Assembly (NCBI GenBank): GCA_015680685.1 | Contig: MNCI01023951.1 | Coordinates: 275,612-339,611, forward strand | Length of the DNA stretch: 64,000 nt | Source: Gnetum montanum | Taxonomy: Eukaryota; Streptophyta; Gnetopsida; Gnetales; Gnetaceae | Direction of reading: 5' to 3' | In this document: piece by piece, positions 58,235-64,000 of the stretch | Layout of the letters: each line of letters opens with the position of its first letter | Position numbering within the stretch: position 1 is the stretch's first letter | Notes under the pieces: generated by a model | What the model saw: only the letters and a program-made list of their open reading frames with translations | Told to the model about the DNA's origin: nothing | Database searches by the model: none | Program-made: the position numbers and the translations under genes

Positions 58235-59100
58235 CTATGGGGTGTCTCCATTTGCATCTCCTTTGCCGCCTGCCTTCACTTCATCTTCTTGTGTATCATC
58301 TGCCCCTGCATTGCCTTCTACCGATTCTTCATTCTCTCCCTCCATGGGTCTTGCACCCTCATTTGGATTCTGCATCGCATGAATGAAGTAGTTAGCTAGG
58401 GCAATAACCGCAACAAACGCAAGCTATAACATAGCATGAGCATCTACCCATTAAAGCAACTAACCTAAGAGTAGCCCACATCAGTCTCAAGAGGTATTTG
58501 GTCTAGACCAAGCCTGAGGCAACAACAAATCTCCTCTGTCGTAATGTCCATCCAACGTCTATCTCTAGGTTCAGCATTCACAGTAATAGCTTTCTCCCTT
58601 TGCATAGTCATCCATTCCAGAGGTTCCACGAAAAGGGAGGTGGTTGCGGTCTCTCCTATAGGAAGATCAACCCTTAAGTCAGGAGATTCCGTGACCTTCA
58701 CCTACTCTTTGAACTTAGCGTAGGCTTCAAAAGCACCGATGGCATTCATGAATGCTTCATACGTGAATGCCTCCATAGCAGTGTCTTTGTATAGTCTTTG
58801 ATGGGTGTCGTTCCCCAACTTGTATGCATGTTTGTGGTTTCTCTGGATTCGTCCTCATTCAAAGAATTTGGCACTGATATCTTTCATATCTTGATACTTC
58901 TGGGCTAGCAAGTCCATCCGCATTTGTTGTTCCACTATCTCGCAGGTGGACTCAACATTCTGGTAAATGACAATCCAAAACTTAGTGTAGTCATCTACAG
59001 CCCTCTTACAATTGACAGGGTTAGGGTTATGATTTATGAGGAAGTCGACCTTCAACCTGAGATTCTCCACCTCAGTGGTCCACCACAACCTTAAACTACC
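58235..59100 (-). pseudogene. Antisense gene remnant, element E (3' exons only)
   Basis: Matches exons 8-10 of the B gene: YTKFWIVIYQNVESTCEIVE and RMDLLAQKYQDMKDI (59030-58860), FMNAIGAFEAYAKF (58755-58714), FVEPLEWMTMQREKA and CLRLGLDQIPLETD (58640-58470), and an acidic last exon ending GDANGDTP with TAG at 58237. The HAD exon and the middle exons are missing; only 130 bases separate the remnant from pol. Confidence 0.72.
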
Positions 59101-59216
59101 AAAATTTCAATCTTTACATTGCCACTCTTAGCAAGTTGCATCTTGGTGTTTCTTTGTAAATTTTCATTCCACACAACCTCTGATGTCCCTTAACCAAGCT
59201 TTCATCTTATAATGGC

Positions 59217-59233
59217 AGGTCAAGCTAGAGATG
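59217..59233 (+). promoter_or_regulatory. Putative 3' splice site and pol start, element E
   Basis: AATGGCAG then 12 bases then ATGG, the same layout as in B and C. Confidence 0.45.
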
Positions 59234-60850
59234 GGAATCCATCGTGACCTTTCCACACCTTTAACATTAGCAGGGCCATAGGGCAAGCTCGCGAGACAGT
59301 TGAACCCCAACATGATCGACTAGGGGTCAACTATGACTAGCACTATAGTAGCCTTAGAAGCATCCCCAGATTGGCCCAGGCACCTGGTCCAAGCCCTTGA
59401 CTTAGAGGCAAGGGACGTAACCAAAGATCCTCTTGTTGAGACACCTATGACCATGACAAAGGGGAAGGTGAAAACATTGAAACCTAGCTCCCTCCTAGAC
59501 ACGCAAATGCACGAAAATGTAGCCAAAGTTTTGTAGGACAACATCGATGTCTTCACATGGTCATACAGTGACATGCCAGGTCTGGACCCATGGCTAATTC
59601 AACAAAACATCATCCTAGACCCCCACATAAAGATAGTTAAGTAGAAAGCTCACAAAGTTAATCCAGAAATCACACTAGCTGTGAGAGATGAAATCACTAA
59701 GCTATACCAAGTAGGTTTCATCTGCATAGTCAACTATTCAGAGTGGGTGTCCAACATCGTTGTAGTTTCAAAGAAAATGGGATGGATAGACTTCCGAGAC
59801 TTAAACAAGGTAACGATCAAAGACAACTTCCCACTCCCAAGCATTAATAAACTCATCGACACCATAGTTGGCCATACTCTGTTATCCCTCATGGATGGTT
59901 TTTCCAGATACAACCAAATATGCATTAACCTAGAGCACCAATTGTCAACAACTTTCATGACCCCATGGGGGACCTTCTTCTATACCATGATGCCATTTGG
60001 GCTCAAGAATGCTGGAGCAAAATACCAGCAAGCCATGACTTATATTTTTAGTGACTACATCCTAGAAACATTAAACGACTACGTAGATGATATAGTGGTT
60101 AAGTCTAAGGAGGTAGCTGATCACCCACACAATCTGGGGGTAGTCCTGAAATGTTCTCAAATGCACAACCTACACCTCAATACTAAGAAATGAGTCTTCA
60201 GGGTGAAAACAGGATGCATGTTAGGGTTCGTAGTATCAGAAGCCGAAATACAGGTGGACCCCGACAAAGTCAAAGCCATCGTCAACCTAGCGCCTCCCAC
60301 AAACCTTAAAGACTTATGAGGTTTACAAGGTAGAGTGCAATTCATTTGAAGGTTTATAGCTAGGTTGACTGACAAGTTACTCCAAATGCAACATCTTCTA
60401 AAGAAGGGGGTTGACTTTGAGTGGACAACCCAGTGTCAACAAGCCTTCAACGACCTAAAGAAGTAGCTCTCGCACCTCCCAATGGTGCACCCGCCACAAA
60501 GGGACAAGCCTTTCTTCATATACCTTACCACCTCCAACACTTCCACAGTGGCACTGCTATGTTAGAAGTGGGACGATAATTCTGAGATACCAGTGTACTA
60601 CCTGAGCCATGCACTAGTAGCATACAAGGTGAAGCACAACGAAGTGGAGAGGAACTGGCTAGCCCTAGTGTTTGCACTAAAGAAATGGTAGCATTACCTA
60701 TTCCGCAGCACAACCAACATCATTTGCAAAAGAAATATACTCTGGGCTATCACCTGCAACCTGTATGAAAGTAGCAGGATAGCCCAATGAAAAGCAATAA
60801 CCACGGAATTCAACCTATGTTATGTAAGTCAATCATCGATGAAGGGTCAA
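59231..60850 (+). pseudogene. Reverse transcriptase and degenerate RNase H, element E
   Basis: DLEARDVTKDPLVETPM, then RT 59681-60193 with SLMDGFSRYNQICI, MPFGLKNAGAKYQQAM and LNDYVDDIVVKS. The native RNase H has FFIYLTTSNTSTVALL (Asp lost) and YYLSHALVAY. At least six stops (for example 60191, 60466) but mostly one frame. Confidence 0.85.
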
Positions 60851-60954
60851 GCCATAGCGACCCAACTCACAGCCTCGCTAGTCAACAACCAGGCAACCAT
60901 AGACCCTAAGTTCCCAGACAAATATGTTAGCAATGTCACCATCGTCCCGTCGCA

Positions 60955-61400
60955 TTTCGAAGCAACTTTACACTTCGACGGTGCATCAACCGCGCGAGAA
61001 TGTAGTGCCGCTTCCACAATCACGTTCCCCTCTGAGAAAGTGCACCCATCTGCTTATCGTTTCATGTTCCCTTGCACCAACAATGTGGCAGAATGAGGGG
61101 CTACTTAGAGGCATCTTAGCTACCCAAGCACTATGCATACAACACTTGGCAATCTGGGGAGATTCACAACTAGTTATGAATCAAATCACTGAAGTCTACA
61201 CCTGCAAGGCTATGCACTTGCAACCCTACTACGACCTAGCAAAAACCCTACTTTAGCAATTTTCAACCACTGATGTGCAACACGTGCCATGCAACAAGAA
61301 CACCATAGTAGACACCCTAGCTACCCTCGTGTTAAACATCCCATCACATTCCTTAGCAAACCTGCCAACCACGATCGCAGAATGCGTAGAGCCTATCACT
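60955..61400 (+). pseudogene. Second (archaeal-type) RNase H, element E
   Basis: TLHFDGASTARECSA (D), TNNVAE (E), LAIWGDSQLVMNQIT (D), NKNTIVDTLATLVLN (D). YTCKAMHLQPYYDLAK as in B. One frameshift near 61095 and a stop near 61255. Confidence 0.82.
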
Positions 61401-61499
61401 CAGGCAGAACACATGGCCTTTGTCAACGCTAGAGATGCCCTGGAGTGGTATGCCAACATTAAAGCTTATCTACAGCACAGCGAGCCCCCAGGTGGATTG

Positions 61500-62687
61500 A
61501 CATCTACCTAGAGAGATGCAATATGTAAGCATGCTTGGCAATACGTGCTCATGGGAAATCATGACCTATGCCGACGATCCTACGATAGGATATTGCTAGC
61601 ATGCGTGGGTGATGAGCAAGCACAAGAGGTAGTTAATGAGATCCATGAAGAGCTGTGCGGTGGACATATAGCGAGCAAGGATATGGCTGCGAAAATCATA
61701 CACCTAGGGTACTATTGGCCCTACATGGAGTAGGACTATCTTTCAAAAGTCAAGACATGCGACACGTGCCAAAGATACGTAAATCTTATACACATAGCAC
61801 CTACAGACCTGCACCCCACACAAATCACATGGCCCTTCCAATGATGGGGATTAGACCTCATAAAGCCTATTACGCCTAAGTCCTCTACGGGGCATAGCTT
61901 CATTATCACTGCCAAAGAGTATTTTACCAAGTGGATGGAAGCTATTCCCCTAAGGAAGATGACGTCTCAGCAAATCTGTCGTTTCATCCTTGATAACATC
62001 ATAACTAGGTTTGGGCTTCCAATGACTATTGTGACCGACATTGGGCCACAATTCAACAATATGGAAACTCGAACCTTCTGTAGCAACCTAGGCATTAAAT
62101 AATCATTTTCTTCCCCTTATTATCCACAGGCGAACGGGCAGGAGGAAGCTACAAATAAGTCCATCATCAACTTGCTGAAGCGAATGCTCAATAATAGTAA
62201 GAGGCGGTGGCACGAGCAGATCCTCTACATCCTCTTGGCCTACCGAACGACTTGCAGAACTATGACAAGTAAGACCCCTTACAGTCTTGTTTACAGATCT
62301 GAAGCTGTATTGTCTCTTGAGTTGCAGGTACACTCACTTTGGATGATCCTGTCTAACGTAATGAGCAAAGCCCAAAACAACGAATCGCAAACCATTGACC
62401 TCGACTCAGTAGAGGAGAAACGCATGCAGACGCTAAGACGAATCAAGCACTACTAGAGAAAATAGCAGTAGAAGCACCATGCAGACCCGCATCGATGACC
62501 AGTGTAGAAAGAAGACCTCGTCCTCAAGGCCATCCGTGATCACTTGAGAAAATTCTCAGCCAACTGGGAAGGTCCTTACGTGGTCACTACAGCCTTCGGA
62601 AATGGAGCCTTTAAACTAGCGGACATGGAAGGAAATGAGTTCGCCAACTTGGTGAACCACACATGCCTCAAGCCATACTATGTCTAA
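61500..62687 (+). pseudogene. Integrase, element E (triad kept)
   Basis: EIHEELCGGHIASKDM, GYYWPYM, KTCDTCQRYVNL; core WGLDLIKPI (D), IVTDIGPQFNN (D), GQEEATNKS (E). NWEGPYVVTTAFGNG and the C-terminus CLKPYYV, stop 62685. Stops near 61733, 61844, 62099 and 62454. Confidence 0.85.
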
Positions 62688-62694
62688 AGAATAA

Positions 62695-62970
62695 TGGCAA
62701 CAACAAGCACCATCTGCTACGACAATAAAATGGCAATTGCACCAAGCACCGTCTGTTACGACGATAAACTGGGAGTTGCACCAGAAAGCGTCCGCAATTA
62801 TGATAAATGAGCAGCATAAAGTAGCATCAGCCAAGATGTTAAACTGGAGGCAACTATCCACTACGACGTAAAACTGGCACTGTTAGTCCACTATGACTAT
62901 AAACTGCCATTGCACATCCGCTATGACGATAAACCAGCACACGGTCTACCAAGACCTTAAACTAGGTTCG
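62695..62970 (+). repeat. Repeat block 2 of element E
   Basis: Seven or eight units with core TACGACGATAAACTGGCA or TATGACTATAAACTGCCA, 30-50 bases apart. Confidence 0.85.
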
Positions 62971-63885
62971 TATCGCATTCCCAGCATGCATCAGCACCAT
63001 ATACACACCAAACGAGTGGGCGCGATGCTAACGAGTGGCTGGGACATCGTAGCTTTGGAACATCATTCACGACACATTGAGAACATGGTTTGAAACATAT
63101 GTGACACTGCCACCCTTCGCATCATGCTAACTCTCTGAAGATTCCGTATGGTGTCACACTAACCCTCCGAACTTACCGTCGCCACGGCCCATCACCTTCA
63201 CGGTAGTTCTTAGGTTAGCTCTCGCATCTGGAGTTCCAGCAGTATTGTGGCCCAGCCACAATATTGTTGCTCCAAGTCCCTACCAACGCCTGGGCTTGCA
63301 CGACATTAACTATGTGGCAATTGATCCCATAACTGAACCAGGAATGCAAACCCTTGGCAAGGATTCCAGGGCATTTGTACCCAACTCCTCCACATCGGCA
63401 TTGCCAAGGCCACTGCTGGTTTTCCTACTTTGGGCATCTCACACCAGCAATAGTGCCCAAGAGTAACAACAATGCCAACAACCAGCAAGACCTTGTCCCC
63501 ACAAACACATCTCGCTACAGCAGCAAATGCTATAGCATCATGAAGCGAGTGCCTCGACTAACATGGCTATTTGATAATGCAAACTCTAGTAGGTGCGTAA
63601 CACAACTTGCCATATGGAAGGTGTCTGTAGGTAGGTCAAAACCTTTCACAGATGTAATGTAACTCATCCTACAAAGGGGGCACCTGCCTACAGGAGGTTG
63701 AAGAATAGCGTCAACCAAAGATCAAAATGCAAACGAGCCCCTCAGAGTACTCCAACGAGGGACTCTGCTAAACATCATCTTTGCTCTCTACCTTAACCTC
63801 TACAAAACTAATGCAACACTCTCAAGTGTGGCCAAGCAACATCTCAACACTCATCGAGCGACAACCTTAGCATTTTGTCGACTGC
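62971..63885 (+). other. Spacer between block 2 and 3' LTR, element E
   Basis: Short ORFs on both strands, none with a recognisable domain or similarity to those of B or C in the same place. Nothing else seen. Confidence 0.5.
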
Positions 63886-63959
63886 GGTGTTTCATATTCT
63901 TTGCTGACATCCATCGAGCTCGTTCTCCAGACGTCGACAAAGAGAGCCAATGAAACACC
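63886..63959 (+). promoter_or_regulatory. Polypurine tract inside inverted repeat, element E
   Basis: GGTGTTTCA (63886-63894) is the exact inverse of the LTR start TGAAACACC (63951-63959). Inside, CTTTGCTGAC and GTCGACAAAG form a second arm pair with mismatches. The purine tract ACAAAGAGAG is next to the LTR. Confidence 0.78.
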
Positions 63960-64000
63960 CTAAAAATGCAGGGTCATCTTTACTTCACTTGGCTTTTGCA
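63951..64000 (+). repeat. 3' LTR of element E, first 50 bases
   Basis: TGAAACACCCTAAAAATGCAG matches the 5' LTR start at 51435 with several changes; cut by the window end. Confidence 0.85.

Larger units (their letters stand above)
51435..64000 (+). mobile_element. Element E: Tat-like LTR retrotransposon with reduced antisense gene
   Basis: 5' LTR, PBS, repeated leader, gag-pro, block 1, antisense-gene remnant, pol, block 2, spacer and purine tract are complete; the 3' LTR runs out of the window after 50 bases. Left flank TACAT. Inserted in the gag of C. Confidence 0.9.

Overview
This is plant nuclear DNA made almost entirely of nested Ty3/gypsy-type LTR retrotransposons. I see no ordinary host gene, rRNA, tRNA or CRISPR. 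A chromosomal plant origin is shown by plant-type gag, protease, RT, RNase H and integrase sequences, dual RNase H domains (typical of the plant Tat/Ogre/Retand group), LTRs of 1.5-2.8 kb, TATAAATA promoters, GT-AG introns and many stops of the C-to-T kind. A large, repeat-rich vascular plant genome (gymnosperm or fern type) is my guess; the sequence does not settle it.

Layout. (A) 1-3512, minus: gag-protease part of a Tat-like element ending in a 27-bp tandem array. (D) 3513-15639, plus: a nearly complete element with 2.8-kb LTRs, a second RNase H placed before RT, and an extra downstream ORF; its 3' LTR holds an assembly gap. (F) 15640-17062 and 34543-35912, minus: gag and LTR/leader of another element, split by B. 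(B) 17063-34542, plus: a complete 17.48-kb element with 1.55-kb LTRs and a perfect 5-bp target duplication (ATAAC). (C) 35913-51434, minus: the same element type from gag to 3' LTR, cut in its gag by E. (E) 51435 to the window end, plus: the same type, from 5' LTR to the first 50 bases of the 3' LTR.

B, C and E share one unusual plan: LTR - PBS - gag - protease - tandem-repeat block 1 - a multi-exon gene in ANTISENSE orientation - RT - degenerate RNase H - second (archaeal-type) RNase H - integrase - tandem-repeat block 2 - spacer - purine tract inside an inverted repeat - LTR. The antisense gene (about ten exons in B, roughly 1,000 codons) has good GT-AG sites, homologous exons in B and C, and a 3' remnant in E. 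Its second exon resembles an FCP1/NIF-type HAD phosphatase whose catalytic aspartates are largely lost. Because it runs antisense, its introns would not be removed from the genomic RNA, which may be how a spliced gene survives in a retroelement. This gene with its flanking repeats is the most interesting system in the window.

All gag-pol regions carry stops and frameshifts, so no copy looks autonomous now. Exon ends, LTR ends and domain limits were read by eye; divergences are rough counts, not alignments.
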